In this document: positions 52,967-61,930 of the stretch, one piece after another
Layout of the letters: each line of letters begins with the position of its first letter
Numbering within the stretch: the first letter of the stretch is position 1
From: Actinomycetales bacterium
GTDB lineage: Bacteria > Actinomycetota > Actinomycetes > Mycobacteriales > Micromonosporaceae
Reading direction: 5' to 3'
Assembly (NCBI GenBank): GCA_002919305.1
Contig: PKFB01000041.1
Coordinates: forward strand, 62,001-126,000
DNA: 64,000 bases
The notes under the pieces: model-generated
The model's input: only the letters and a program-made list of their open reading frames with translations
Told to the model about the DNA's origin: nothing
The model's database searches: none
Translations under genes and position numbers: made by a program

Positions 52967-53882
52967 TTAACACATATTGCCGCGCTCTCGACATGCGTCC
53001 CTGGTCTTGCAGAGGCCGGGTTTCTTCCCATCCGATTCCTCTGACTCAGAGCGCTCCGAGAGTAAAGACGTATCCTGATCTACTCCACCGTAAGCGGCTA
53101 CAACGGATCATAATTTGACAAACCGCACACTACGCAGTACCTAGGTGCCGATGTCAGAACCGCCGGAGTCAGGTGAGGACGCGGTGTGGATGTGGTGTCA
53201 CCACCAACCGATCCCCACCATCCAGTCGGCGTAGCCGCGATCGCCCAGCCTCACTTTGAGGTGCTCGACGGCGAACCCCAACAGCGCTGGTCGTCTCCAA
53301 GCTTGGAGCGGTTGCTGGCTGGACGGTCTGATACCCCCGACGATCTTGGTACAGCGGCTGAGTGGGGCACCTATCTGGTGCGCAGGGGCCACAGCACATA
53401 GCCGCAGCACATATGTGACTTAGACAGCACCGTCGCAGTCACCATGCCACTGGTGCTGCCCTGCCAGGTGATGCTCTCGCCCCGTTTGGTGGCTGCTCTG
53501 TTGGGTGTAGATGTCTCAGCGGCGATGTTGACGGCGGAGCGGTATGGCCCTGTTTGAGGGGTGTGCCTAGAAAGCAACATCAGTGATCACGAACATTAGT
53601 AATCACGACCGGCAAGCAGCGGGACACTGATCTCGTACGTCGTCTCCTCAGTGTCCATTGACGGTTCCCGAGTAAGGCTAGTCGCACAAATGCCCAGGTA
53701 GAGGGGTAGAGGGGAAGTCGTTCGTCATTTACCTCTGGTCTGTAAAAGAAGCTGGTCTCTGTCATAAGAGGCACCGCAAGGGGTACCCGAGATCGTGGAG
53801 GCGATAGCCGCAGTGCCTTGGTATGAGAGACGGCTATCCGCGGCTTAACCAGCATGTCGCCGGCGTGGACGGGGGGTGCGCC
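52967..53882. other. Gene-poor region after the predicted RNA
   Basis: About 900 bases with no secure gene. A plus-strand frame from GTG 53186 to 53542 reads with plausible codon bias but is interrupted by a TAG at 53399-53401; the parts are 71 and about 46 codons. It could be a decayed gene. Other frames are short and not convincing. The membrane protein pair starts at 53883. Confidence 0.4.
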
Positions 53883-54749
53883 ATGTCCACGCGTTCTACC
53901 TCGTTCACTCGTAACGCCGTCATCGCCGTCATCCTCTTGGCGCTGTTTTGTCTGGGGGCCGGCGCCGTCGTGCGGACCGTATTCACCAGCAGTACACCGA
54001 ATCCCGATGCGTCCCCGGATACGGAAGCGACTCCCGGACAGGATGCGGGCACTCCTCAAGGCGAGGCCGCCTCCCCCGACGCGGGATCCGGTGATGACCG
54101 GGGTTCCGGGAATGGGCCACCGGCTCCTCCCGGAGTGATCAGTGTGGGAGGCCCCACCCTCGAGGGACCCATCATCGGGTCCGCCTGGGGTCCGCTCTCC
54201 GCGGGGGAGCACTGCTCGACCTTCTTCAACTCTCTCCATATGCCGGTCACCATCACCGAGGCCACGGTCACCACCTCCGAAGGGCCGGCTGATCTACAGA
54301 CCGCCACCTGTGAGGCCGAGACCGGGTTGCCTTTCTGTGAGGGCACCTCGCTGGCGCCAACGCAGAGCGGGGATCGGTGTGGTCTGGGGGTGCGGGTACC
54401 GGATGTGCCTGGGGCGTACGCCGGGAGCCTGGTCTTCAGGTTCAGCACACAATGCACCTCAGCGGACTTGTCCCCGTGTGACCTCATGCATCCCCGACCC
54501 GCACCGCACTCTCCCCGAGAAGCGGTCTGGCAGCAGACCCATCCGGTGATCGCGTGCGTCCCTCCCTCCGGCATGACCGACTGTGCCGCGGTCGAATCAC
54601 CCGCCACCACACCCGACAGCCCAGAATCCGAAAGCCCAGAACCGGAGCTCAGCCAGGAGGAGACCGAATCACCGGAAGGGCCTGGACCAGAGGTGTCCGA
54701 ACCGCCCATACCGGGGCCGCCTGGGGAGCCTGCTCCACGAGGGCGATAA
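53883..54749 (+). CDS. Membrane-anchored extracellular protein of unknown function
   Basis: 288 residues. A single N-terminal hydrophobic segment (about residues 12-31, AVIAVILLALFCLGAGAVV) follows a short Ser/Arg-rich cytoplasmic tip. This indicates an uncleaved anchor or a signal peptide. The outer part starts with a Pro/Asp/Gly-rich linker. A central folded-looking domain with paired cysteines follows (AGEHCSTFFNSL, TATCEAETGLPFC, GDRCGLGVRVPD, STQCTSADLSPC). The tail of about 55 residues is very Pro/Glu/Ser-rich. No family was recognised. ATG 53883 is preceded by GGGGGG. It is followed closely by the 376-residue membrane protein, so they probably form an operon. Confidence 0.75.
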   Translation: MSTRSTSFTRNAVIAVILLALFCLGAGAVVRTVFTSSTPNPDASPDTEATPGQDAGTPQGEAASPDAGSGDDRGSGNGPPAPPGVISVGGPTLEGPIIGSAWGPLSAGEHCSTFFNSLHMPVTITEATVTTSEGPADLQTATCEAETGLPFCEGTSLAPTQSGDRCGLGVRVPDVPGAYAGSLVFRFSTQCTSADLSPCDLMHPRPAPHSPREAVWQQTHPVIACVPPSGMTDCAAVESPATTPDSPESESPEPELSQEETESPEGPGPEVSEPPIPGPPGEPAPRGR

Positions 54750-54770
54750 CGCTCACCGATGCAAACCACG

Positions 54771-54800
54771 GATTGACGCGGATTGACGCGAATTGACAGT
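54771..54800 (+). repeat. Tandem 10-mer before the 54819 gene
   Basis: GATTGACGCG occurs twice in tandem (54771-54780 and 54781-54790). A diverged third copy, AATTGACAGT, follows (54791-54800). It lies between the two membrane-protein genes and overlaps possible promoter elements (TTGAC in every copy). Confidence 0.7.
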
Positions 54801-54818
54801 GAAAGCGAGGCGTACGCG

Positions 54819-55949
54819 GTGACGGCAGCGACTGGACGATCCGACACCCCGACGCCCTCCGATCGAACGGACGACCCTGTCCCGATCACCAGGGCCGCTC
54901 CTCCTGGTGGCGAATCGATCACCACTGGGCGACGTGAGTCCACGGCCGCCGGCCCGGCCGCCACCGAACGGACCGGATCGCCCGAGTCCACCGGGCCAGA
55001 AACTGACCAGCGCCCCGTCGTCCCCAAATCCGAGGAGCACAAGACCGGCTATCGAGACCCCAGCATGTGGAACCGGGTAGAGAAGCTGGTGGGCTTCATA
55101 GGCCCGACCACGGTCCTCACCGCTCTGCTGTTCTACTTCGGCTACGTCGCCACCCGCGCCCGGTTCCTGTACTTCGGTGTCGCGCTTGACCTGTTGGACC
55201 TATCTACCCAGGACATCCTGCTGTACGGTGTCGAAGCGTTGTACGTCCCGGTCACGGCTCTTTTCCTCGCGTTACTGGTGGCGGTTACCGGGCACGCCAT
55301 GATCGGTGGCCTGCTCGCCTTGGAGCACCGGGGCATCGTGGGCTGGCTGGGCGTGGCGACGCTGCTGGCCTCGGTGCTGCTGCTGGCCCGTGCCGTGATC
55401 GGGATCGTGCTCCCGCGTATCTCCGAGGCCGAGTTCCCCGGGGTCACACCGTTGTGTTTGACCATCGGGGCGGCGCTGTTCGGTTACGGTCTTTGGCTGC
55501 TGCGTCGGGTCGGGCTGCTGTGGGCCGAGCAGGCGGAGGACCGGAGGCGTCGCGCGATCCGGAACTGGCTGGGCAGCCGGAGCGTGGTTTTTCTGTGGCG
55601 GCTGATCGGGGTCGCCGTCAGCGCGTTGATGATCGCCGGGCTGTTCTGGGCCACGAACAGCTTCGCCAACGCCTATGGCAAAGGGCGGGGGCACGAGGAC
55701 GCCCAAGGACTTCCGGAACGCCCCGCGGTGCTGCTGTACACCTCGGAGCGGATCGTGGACCTGCCTCCCGGCGTCACAGAAACGCAGCTACCGGCCGAGG
55801 ACGAAGCCCTCGTGCGGTACCGCTACGACGGGTTACGCCTCCTGCTGGAGTCGGAAGGGCGGCTCTTTTTGGTCCCCTCCCACTGGACGGATGACAGCGC
55901 CTGCCTGGTCATCCCCTACGAAGGCGTCAGCCTGCGTACGGATCCCTGA
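54819..55949 (+). CDS. Polytopic membrane protein of unknown function
   Basis: About 376 residues. The first 85 residues are hydrophilic and Pro/Thr/Ser-rich. Then come about five hydrophobic helices (around TVLTALLFYFGYVATRARF, ALYVPVTALFLALLVAVTGH, GWLGVATLLASVLLLARAVI, CLTIGAALFGYGLWLLRR and LIGVAVSALMIAGLFWATNS). A soluble C-terminal domain of about 95 residues (ERPAVLLYTSERIVDLPPG, ETQLPAEDEALVRYRYDGL, LFLVPSHWTDDSACLVIP) ends the protein. The C-terminal part looks conserved but has no recognised name. GTG 54819 with GAGG eight bases upstream is preferred over TTG 54783. It may work with the preceding membrane-anchored protein. Confidence 0.78.
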   Translation: MTAATGRSDTPTPSDRTDDPVPITRAAPPGGESITTGRRESTAAGPAATERTGSPESTGPETDQRPVVPKSEEHKTGYRDPSMWNRVEKLVGFIGPTTVLTALLFYFGYVATRARFLYFGVALDLLDLSTQDILLYGVEALYVPVTALFLALLVAVTGHAMIGGLLALEHRGIVGWLGVATLLASVLLLARAVIGIVLPRISEAEFPGVTPLCLTIGAALFGYGLWLLRRVGLLWAEQAEDRRRRAIRNWLGSRSVVFLWRLIGVAVSALMIAGLFWATNSFANAYGKGRGHEDAQGLPERPAVLLYTSERIVDLPPGVTETQLPAEDEALVRYRYDGLRLLLESEGRLFLVPSHWTDDSACLVIPYEGVSLRTDP

Positions 55950-55974
55950 CCGTTACCCGGAGATCCAGAAAACG

Positions 55975-56022
55975 GTGGGTCCCCGCCGGGGTCAGAGGGA
56001 CCAGTCCCGGCGGGGACCACCA
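55975..56022. terminator. Bidirectional hairpin between the membrane protein and cellulase genes
   Basis: GGTGGGTCCCCGCCGGG (55975-55991) and CCCGGCGGGGACCACC (56007-56022) form a stem with one bulged G and a 15-base loop, between convergent genes. Confidence 0.75.
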
Positions 56023-56050
56023 ATTAACTCAGGAGGAGTGGAGATTCACG

Positions 56051-57865
56051 TCACAGCGCCGGGTAGGCGTTGCGGACGAGCATCTCGAACTGGGCCTGGA
56101 ACCACCGGCCAGCGTGCGGCGCGTCAGGCATAGCGTTGGTCGGGTACGCGGAGTTGTAGTGGCTCTGCCCGTTGGGGTCGCACATCGCGTCGAACCTCTT
56201 GTTCGGGTCGTCCGGGTCGATGATGCCGTCCTGGCTCACACCGTCGGACTCACCCGGCGGCTTGACCCAAACGTAGGCGTCGATACCGGAGACGGGAGCG
56301 GCGGTCGGACGCTCACCGATACCGGCTCCAATCTGGTTGCACCAGCCACCGCGGTGCGGACGACGGTCGATGCGGGACTGGTTCACGTAGGTGTTCAGGT
56401 CGTTGGAGCTGCTCACCGAGGTAGGCCGGTCAGGGCCACCCCACCCGTTACGAGAGGTGTCGATGATCATGCCGATGTGCGAGCCGCCGCTGGCGAACGC
56501 GTTACGCCACGCGAGCGCGAAGTCCAGCTCGTCGAACATCGGGTTCCACTCGTAGAAGTTGGCGGAGCGGACCTGCTGACCACCCACGGTCAGGTTCGGG
56601 TTGGTGAGGAAGGGCTCCTCCAGAGGCGTGTAGTTGGCGGTGTTGGTGACGAAGCCGTCGATGGCCTGGAGACCGCCGTCAAAGCCCTGGATGGTCCGCC
56701 GGTACAGGCTCACCGCGTCGTTGAAGTTGTTGTCCCAGCCCAGCCAGCCGGAGTGCGCGATGTCCAGGTAGATGTACACGTTGTCCTGCTGGGTGAGCTG
56801 GTTCACCGCGTACTGGATACCCTCAACGTAGGCCCCGGTGGAGTTCGCCTCCGCGCACGCCGGGGTGTCGAGGTTGGTCACCAGGTTGGGCAGCGAGTCC
56901 GGCTCGACGAACGTGACGATCCGCAGGTTGCGGTACGCCGGGTCGCGCAGGATCGACACGATCGGGTCGATGTACTCCTCGCGGTAACGCCGCTCACCGT
57001 CCTGGGAAATCAGCAGCTCACCGTTGGAGGCCGCCGCGGCGCAGTCCCGGTTGGGCAGGTCGTAGATCACGATCTGGACGACCACGGGGTTGTCTTCACT
57101 GGCCTGGGAAGCCGCCAGGTCCAGGTGATCACGCAGACCCCGATTGCCACCGGAGCCTTCAATAGCGGCGATCCGGTCCAGCCAGATAGCGGTCGGGTAC
57201 TGCGCGACCCGCGCGGCCGCGGCGCCGAGGGTGCCGCCGATCTCCTGGGCTGCCTGCTCAACCCGGGCCACGTAGTCAGGGTTGCGGTAGACAGTGGCAC
57301 CGATGTACGGGTTGTCCACGTGGGTACCCGGCGGCGGTGGCGGCGGCAGGCTGGTCGTCGGGGTACCAGTGGGCGTGGAGGTGGGAGGCGTCGAAGGCGG
57401 AGTCGACGGCGGCGTGGTGGGCGGAGTGGAGGGGCCTTCTCCACCGCAGGTGACGCCGTTGACGGTGAACGAGGTCGGTACCGGGTTGGAGCCCGACCAG
57501 CTACCGAGGAAGCCCAGGCCGGTCACCGTCCCGCCAGAGGGGACGCTGCCGTTCCAGGACTCATTCTGAACCTGAACCTCGGTGCCGCTCTGGGACCACC
57601 GACCGCCCCAGCCCTGCTGCAGCTGCTGACCACCGGTGAAGTTGAACCGCAGGTCCCAGGACGTCCACGCGTCGCCAAGGTTGCGAATGGTGATGTTGGC
57701 TTGGAAGCCGGAGTCCCACTGGTTCGCAATCTGATAGGACACGTCACAGGCGACCGCAGCGTTAGCCGGCGTGGCCCCCACGAGGGACAGGCCCGCCGTC
57801 ATGATCGCACCCGCTGCGAGGGCGGTCGCCTTGTGCAACCTGGTGCGACCCGAAACGAGTCTCAT
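56051..57865 (-). CDS. Secreted cellulose 1,4-beta-cellobiosidase (CBM2-GH6, Cel6B-like)
   Basis: About 604 residues. The signal peptide has the basic start MRLVSGRTRLHK, a hydrophobic core AGAIMTAGLSLVG, and the site ATPANAA before the mature VACDVSY. Next comes a CBM2 cellulose-binding module of about 100 residues with the framing cysteines in CDVSY and VTCGG. A Pro/Thr linker follows, with several TPPSTPP-like units. The rest is GH6, with both family signatures: VIYDLPNRDCAAAASNGE and VEPDSLP, the latter carrying the catalytic acid. The large loops (LTQQDNVYIYLDIAHSG and later) suggest an exo-acting cellobiohydrolase, as in Thermobifida Cel6B, rather than an endoglucanase. ATG 57865 has GGAGAGAAG upstream. 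A CelR-type operator lies about 225 bases upstream. Confidence 0.94.
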   Translation of the reverse strand: MRLVSGRTRLHKATALAAGAIMTAGLSLVGATPANAAVACDVSYQIANQWDSGFQANITIRNLGDAWTSWDLRFNFTGGQQLQQGWGGRWSQSGTEVQVQNESWNGSVPSGGTVTGLGFLGSWSGSNPVPTSFTVNGVTCGGEGPSTPPTTPPSTPPSTPPTSTPTGTPTTSLPPPPPPGTHVDNPYIGATVYRNPDYVARVEQAAQEIGGTLGAAAARVAQYPTAIWLDRIAAIEGSGGNRGLRDHLDLAASQASEDNPVVVQIVIYDLPNRDCAAAASNGELLISQDGERRYREEYIDPIVSILRDPAYRNLRIVTFVEPDSLPNLVTNLDTPACAEANSTGAYVEGIQYAVNQLTQQDNVYIYLDIAHSGWLGWDNNFNDAVSLYRRTIQGFDGGLQAIDGFVTNTANYTPLEEPFLTNPNLTVGGQQVRSANFYEWNPMFDELDFALAWRNAFASGGSHIGMIIDTSRNGWGGPDRPTSVSSSNDLNTYVNQSRIDRRPHRGGWCNQIGAGIGERPTAAPVSGIDAYVWVKPPGESDGVSQDGIIDPDDPNKRFDAMCDPNGQSHYNSAYPTNAMPDAPHAGRWFQAQFEMLVRNAYPAL

Positions 57866-58241
57866 TGCTGACTTCTCTCCTAGGTTCCACGGGTCGCCAG
57901 GGTCCACGCCCTGGCGCGGCGTTCCGCCAGAGGAGCGGCGGGTACGCCGGACGATGAGCCCGCTTGACCCGGAAAGCGAGCTGAGGCTTCGTTACGTACA
58001 CGCGGCTCACGCCCGTGGGGTGCCCTATGTCAGGTTGTGGACGACCCGTGCGTGAGGATCTCCCAAGCTCCTTGGAGGGGAGTTTTTCATGGGAGCGCTC
58101 CCAACACAAGCGATCGTTGCTTATCGATAAGACTTCGCACCACTTATTCACGTAACGAACGTCTTACGCAACTTCTTACGAATGGCCGATAACCTATCGT
58201 TTGGTTTTGATTGATGGCGTGACGTGCGCTCGCGCCGCGCC
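57866..58241. other. Cellulase promoter and leader region
   Basis: No gene is seen. On the minus strand the CelR-type operator (58090-58103) is followed by a leader of up to about 225 bases with a small hairpin (CCAAG-GAG-CTTGG around 58071). The AT-rich segment 58120-58150 contains TTATCGATAA. Confidence 0.5.
58090..58103 (-). promoter_or_regulatory. CelR-type operator (TGGGAGCGCTCCCA)
   Basis: The 14-base perfect palindrome is identical to the CelR binding site known from Thermobifida and related cellulolytic actinomycetes, where a LacI-family repressor releases it in response to cellobiose. It stands upstream of the GH6 cellulase. The match is seen directly; induction is inferred from the known system. 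Confidence 0.85.
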
Positions 58242-59264
58242 TCAGGTCTCCACCACGCCGCCCTCCCAGCGGCGACCGAGCGCGGCGAGCCCGGTCGCGG
58301 ACGGCTCGCCCCACAACCGCATCCGGGCCATCCCCCCGTCGGGATACACGTCCAACCGGATCCGGCTGGTCAGCTTCTGAGCCTCGGCGGGGATCGGGAA
58401 CCGGTGCCGGCTGTCCGGCACCAACGCGGTACGGGGTAGCAGCTCCCACCATTGCGCCTCCTGCCCACCCGTGGGGAGATCCGTGGCGGTCAGCCGCGCC
58501 GCTTCGGGTGCGTTCCCCTTGAAGTGGCTGGTGTCCAGCTCCACCAGCTTGGGGATGCCTGGCACCCCCAGCCGTACCTCCACCCAATCGTTGCCGCCGG
58601 TTCGACGCCGCGCGGTCTCCCACCCCTCCCCCATCGAGCGGGCCGGCCCGGGCATCAGCAGATTGTGCGGACTGCCATAGAACTGATCGCTGCACGCCAC
58701 CACCAGGCCACCGTGTTCCACAGCGATCAGGTCGATCCAGCCACCGGCCATCCACCGGGGATCCCCCACGGGTTCCGCGTGGACCCGCAGCCGCGCCACC
58801 CCACCATCGGGATAAATCGACAACCGAACATGGGTGAAGCGGCGGTCATCGTGCACCGCGAAGAGATGCCGCTGATCCCCTGTTATCCGGGAACGCGGTA
58901 CCACCGGCGTCCAGGCAGCCCGCAACACCTCTTCCGGAGTGGGGTGACCATCCACTGTGCACGCTTCCACAGAGATCTCAGGCGGGTAGTTCCCCCGGAA
59001 GAAAGCGGTGTCCACAACGACGCCCCGGATCACGCCGGGCACCCCGAGCCGGACGATCGCGATGTCGTGGCCGGGCTGGCGGCGACGCCGCGTCTCCCAC
59101 CCGTCGTACACCTGACCCTTGGCCCCGAAGGTCGCCGGTTGGAAACCAGGCGGCTCGGGCCGGATCAGCGCCTCACGGGGTCCGAAAAACTCGTCGTTGG
59201 CATAGACCACCGCGCCCCCGACCAGCCGGGAAGCCAGATCCGGTAACCATGTGAAGTCGTTCAC
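58242..59264 (-). CDS. alc: Allantoicase
   Basis: Allantoicase hydrolyses allantoate to ureidoglycolate and urea. The 340 residues consist of the two repeated allantoicase domains. Matching blocks are [19 protein letters not shown] and [19 protein letters not shown], each followed by G-N-x-P-E, and [19 protein letters not shown] with [33 protein letters not shown] and [15 protein letters not shown] also pair. The start GTG 59264 overlaps the allantoinase stop by four bases (GTGA). It is the last gene of the purine-catabolism operon. Confidence 0.95.
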   Translation of the reverse strand: MNDFTWLPDLASRLVGGAVVYANDEFFGPREALIRPEPPGFQPATFGAKGQVYDGWETRRRRQPGHDIAIVRLGVPGVIRGVVVDTAFFRGNYPPEISVEACTVDGHPTPEEVLRAAWTPVVPRSRITGDQRHLFAVHDDRRFTHVRLSIYPDGGVARLRVHAEPVGDPRWMAGGWIDLIAVEHGGLVVACSDQFYGSPHNLLMPGPARSMGEGWETARRRTGGNDWVEVRLGVPGIPKLVELDTSHFKGNAPEAARLTATDLPTGGQEAQWWELLPRTALVPDSRHRFPIPAEAQKLTSRIRLDVYPDGGMARMRLWGEPSATGLAALGRRWEGGVVET

Positions 59265-60685
59265 CCGGTCCCCCTTTCCAGCAGCTGCCCGCGGGGACGA
59301 GCGGTCACCTCCTCAGCCGCCGCCCCACCGGATACCGCACCGGCAACCACCTCACCTCGGAGCCAGGTGGCCCGTACCACCCCGGACAACAACCGCCCGG
59401 CGTACGGGGTCACTGGATGACGGTGGTGCAGTCGAGCCGGATCGACGACGAAGGTCTCCTCTGGACAGAACGCGACCAGATCGGCGTCGCATCCGACGGC
59501 GATACGCCCCTTGCGGGTCAGTCCCACCAACGCCGCCGGTTGAGTGGCCATCCATCTGGCCACATCGGACAGTCGATAACCGCGCCGCCGGGCCTCGCTC
59601 CACACCACCGGCAACCCCAGTTGCAAAGACGCGATACCGCCCCAAGCTGCGGCGAAGTCACCGGTGTCGAGCCGCTTTAAATCCCCCACACAGGGGGAGT
59701 GGTCAGAGACCACACAATCGATGACTCCCTCGGACAGGCCCGTCCACAGTGGATCCTGATTGGAGCGTTCCCGAATCGGGGGGCAGCATTTGTAGGTCGT
59801 AGCGCCGTCGGGCACCTCCTCGGCGGCCAGAGCCAAGTAGTGCGGACAGGTCTCGGCGCTGATCCGTACCCCCTCCTCACGCGCCGCCGCGATCAGCGGC
59901 ACCGCGTCCGATGAGGACAAATGCAGCACGTGAACCCGGGCACCGGTCTGGCGCGCCGCCGCGATCACGTGCGCGATCGCCGCATTTTCAGCGGTACGCG
60001 GACGCGAAGCCAGAAAATCCGCGTAGCGGTGACTGGTGGCGGCCGGCCGGATCAGCGCCGGCTCTTCGGCGTGCACCACCATCAGTCCGTCCAGCGCCGC
60101 CACCACGCGCAGCGCGGCATGGAACTGCTCATCGGACAAAGGCGGAAACTCCGGAACCCCGGAGTCCACCAGGAAACACTTAAACCCGAAGACTCCTGCG
60201 GTGTGCAGCGGCTCGAGCTGGGGCTGATTCCCGGGTACCGCGCCGCCCCAAAACCCGACGTCCACATAGCACTGACCGGCGGCCGCCTGTCGCTTCACCT
60301 CAAGAGCCGCGGGATCCACAGTGGACGGAATCGAGTTCAGCGGCATGTCGATGATGGTGGTGACGCCTCCCGCCGCCGCGGCGCGGGTAGCGGTGGCGAA
60401 GCCCTCCCACTCGGTGCGGCCCGGCTCATTGACGTGGACATGCGTGTCCACCAGCCCGGGCAGCAGCGCCACCTCCCCCAAATCCAGGTCGGTGAACCGC
60501 GGTCGGGCGGCGTCGCCTGCGCCAGCGCCGTTGGAGAAGCCATCACCGGTGTCATGGGTGACCGCGACAGCCTCGCGGTAACCGATGATGTCGACGATCC
60601 GCCCGGCTCGGACACACACCGCGGCGGGGCGCTCCCCGTCCGGCAGCACCACGCGGCGGGAACGCAGCACCAGATCGACGCTCAT
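59261..60685 (-). CDS. allB: Allantoinase
   Basis: AllB opens the hydantoin ring of allantoin to allantoate. The 474-residue cyclic amidohydrolase has the metal-binding [14 protein letters not shown], the bridging carboxylated Lys in FKCFLVDSG, His ligands in VVHAEEP and VHVLHLSS, and the final Asp in VVSDHSPC. The AETCPHYL motif is characteristic of allantoinases. ATG 60685 overlaps the stop of the DUF6986 gene (ATGA), and its own stop overlaps the allantoicase start, so the run is tightly coupled. Confidence 0.96.
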   Translation of the reverse strand: MSVDLVLRSRRVVLPDGERPAAVCVRAGRIVDIIGYREAVAVTHDTGDGFSNGAGAGDAARPRFTDLDLGEVALLPGLVDTHVHVNEPGRTEWEGFATATRAAAAGGVTTIIDMPLNSIPSTVDPAALEVKRQAAAGQCYVDVGFWGGAVPGNQPQLEPLHTAGVFGFKCFLVDSGVPEFPPLSDEQFHAALRVVAALDGLMVVHAEEPALIRPAATSHRYADFLASRPRTAENAAIAHVIAAARQTGARVHVLHLSSSDAVPLIAAAREEGVRISAETCPHYLALAAEEVPDGATTYKCCPPIRERSNQDPLWTGLSEGVIDCVVSDHSPCVGDLKRLDTGDFAAAWGGIASLQLGLPVVWSEARRRGYRLSDVARWMATQPAALVGLTRKGRIAVGCDADLVAFCPEETFVVDPARLHHRHPVTPYAGRLLSGVVRATWLRGEVVAGAVSGGAAAEEVTARPRGQLLERGTG

Positions 60686-61923
60686 GGCACCACCTCGAGC
60701 AGATCCGCGCGGGACATCCCGGTCAGCGCCGCCACCTCCGCGGCGTCCACGGCCCCACAGTCCAGGCCCCGCACCAAGAACCCCACCAATGCGCGGACCG
60801 TCGCCGGCTCATCGGCGATCCCGCTACTCGCCCGGCTCAGGTACGCCGACAGGCGCGCCGCGGCGGCGGACAGCCCGGCCCGGAAGAAGACATAGGTGGC
60901 CGCGTACCGGGTCGGAAGCTGGGCCGGATGCAGATCCCACCCCTGGTAGTACGCGCGCTCCAGGGAGCGGCGCACCAGGCGCGCGTGGAGCCGCCACGCC
61001 GCGTACACCGCCTCCCGGTCGCCGACCGGGAGGATGTTGGTGGAGCCGTCCGACAGGCGAATCCCGGTGCCGGCGACCGCGACCTGCATCACCGCTTTGG
61101 CGTAGTCGGCCACCGGATGCTCCATGCTCTGGTAGGCGGCGGCGACCCCGCAGGAGGCGCTGTAGTCATAGGTGCCGTAGTGCAGACCCACACACCGGCC
61201 GGCGGCGGCGTCCACGCAGCGTGCAAGCGGCGCGGTGCCGTCCGCCCCAAGTACCACCGCGGGCGTCTCGACCTGGATCTCAAACCGCAGCCGCCCGTAT
61301 GGCAGCCCGTACGCGGCCTCCAGCTGCTCACACAGCAGCACCATCGCGCTCACCTGCTCGACGACGCTCACCTTGGGCAGCGTCACCACGAACGTCTCCG
61401 GCAGGGGTACGCGCGCCAGCAGCGCCCCTAAGAATCTGTCCAACGTGGACACTGCACGCCGCCGGGTAGCGCCCTCCAGACTCTTGATCCGGATCCCCAC
61501 GCTCGCTGGTGCCGTCCCCGCCTCGATCGCCGCTGCCAGCGCCGACGCCGCCTCTCGGACCGCCGCGTCCTCGACGGCGTCCGGGTGGTTCCCGTAGCCG
61601 TCCTCGAAGTCGATCCGCAGGTCCTCGATCGGTTCCCGCTCCAGCTTCGCGCGCACTCGCGCGTACACCTGTGCCGCCTCAGCCACGCCGATAGCGGCCG
61701 CGAACTCCTCGGGTCCCGGGGCGTATCGCCGCAGCGTCGCCAGTGCCTCCTCACTCCACTGAGGACCCACGTTGGCGTGGAACCGGTCCGCGGGGACATA
61801 CACGGTGTGCACCGGCTGTCGGGCGCCGTCCCGCTGCCGGTACCGCTGATGCAGCGCAGCATCGACCGACGCCAATCGCCGGTCCAGTTCTTGAAGCACA
61901 CCAGGATCCAGACGACCGCTCAC
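60682..61923 (-). CDS. DUF6986 family protein (HpcH/HpaI aldolase-like)
   Basis: The 413-residue protein resembles the aldolase/citrate-lyase beta fold (HpcH/HpaI clan). Key segments are [20 protein letters not shown] with acidic metal ligands, [33 protein letters not shown], the strand [15 protein letters not shown] with a catalytic Glu, and [14 protein letters not shown]. It belongs to the DUF6986 proteins found in actinobacterial allantoin clusters. A lyase or ureidoglycolate/glyoxylate-related role is suggested by its position between malate synthase and allantoinase but is not proven. GTG 61923 starts seven bases after the malate synthase stop. Confidence 0.82.
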   Translation of the reverse strand: MSGRLDPGVLQELDRRLASVDAALHQRYRQRDGARQPVHTVYVPADRFHANVGPQWSEEALATLRRYAPGPEEFAAAIGVAEAAQVYARVRAKLEREPIEDLRIDFEDGYGNHPDAVEDAAVREAASALAAAIEAGTAPASVGIRIKSLEGATRRRAVSTLDRFLGALLARVPLPETFVVTLPKVSVVEQVSAMVLLCEQLEAAYGLPYGRLRFEIQVETPAVVLGADGTAPLARCVDAAAGRCVGLHYGTYDYSASCGVAAAYQSMEHPVADYAKAVMQVAVAGTGIRLSDGSTNILPVGDREAVYAAWRLHARLVRRSLERAYYQGWDLHPAQLPTRYAATYVFFRAGLSAAAARLSAYLSRASSGIADEPATVRALVGFLVRGLDCGAVDAAEVAALTGMSRADLLEVVP

Positions 61924-61930
61924 CGGGCCC

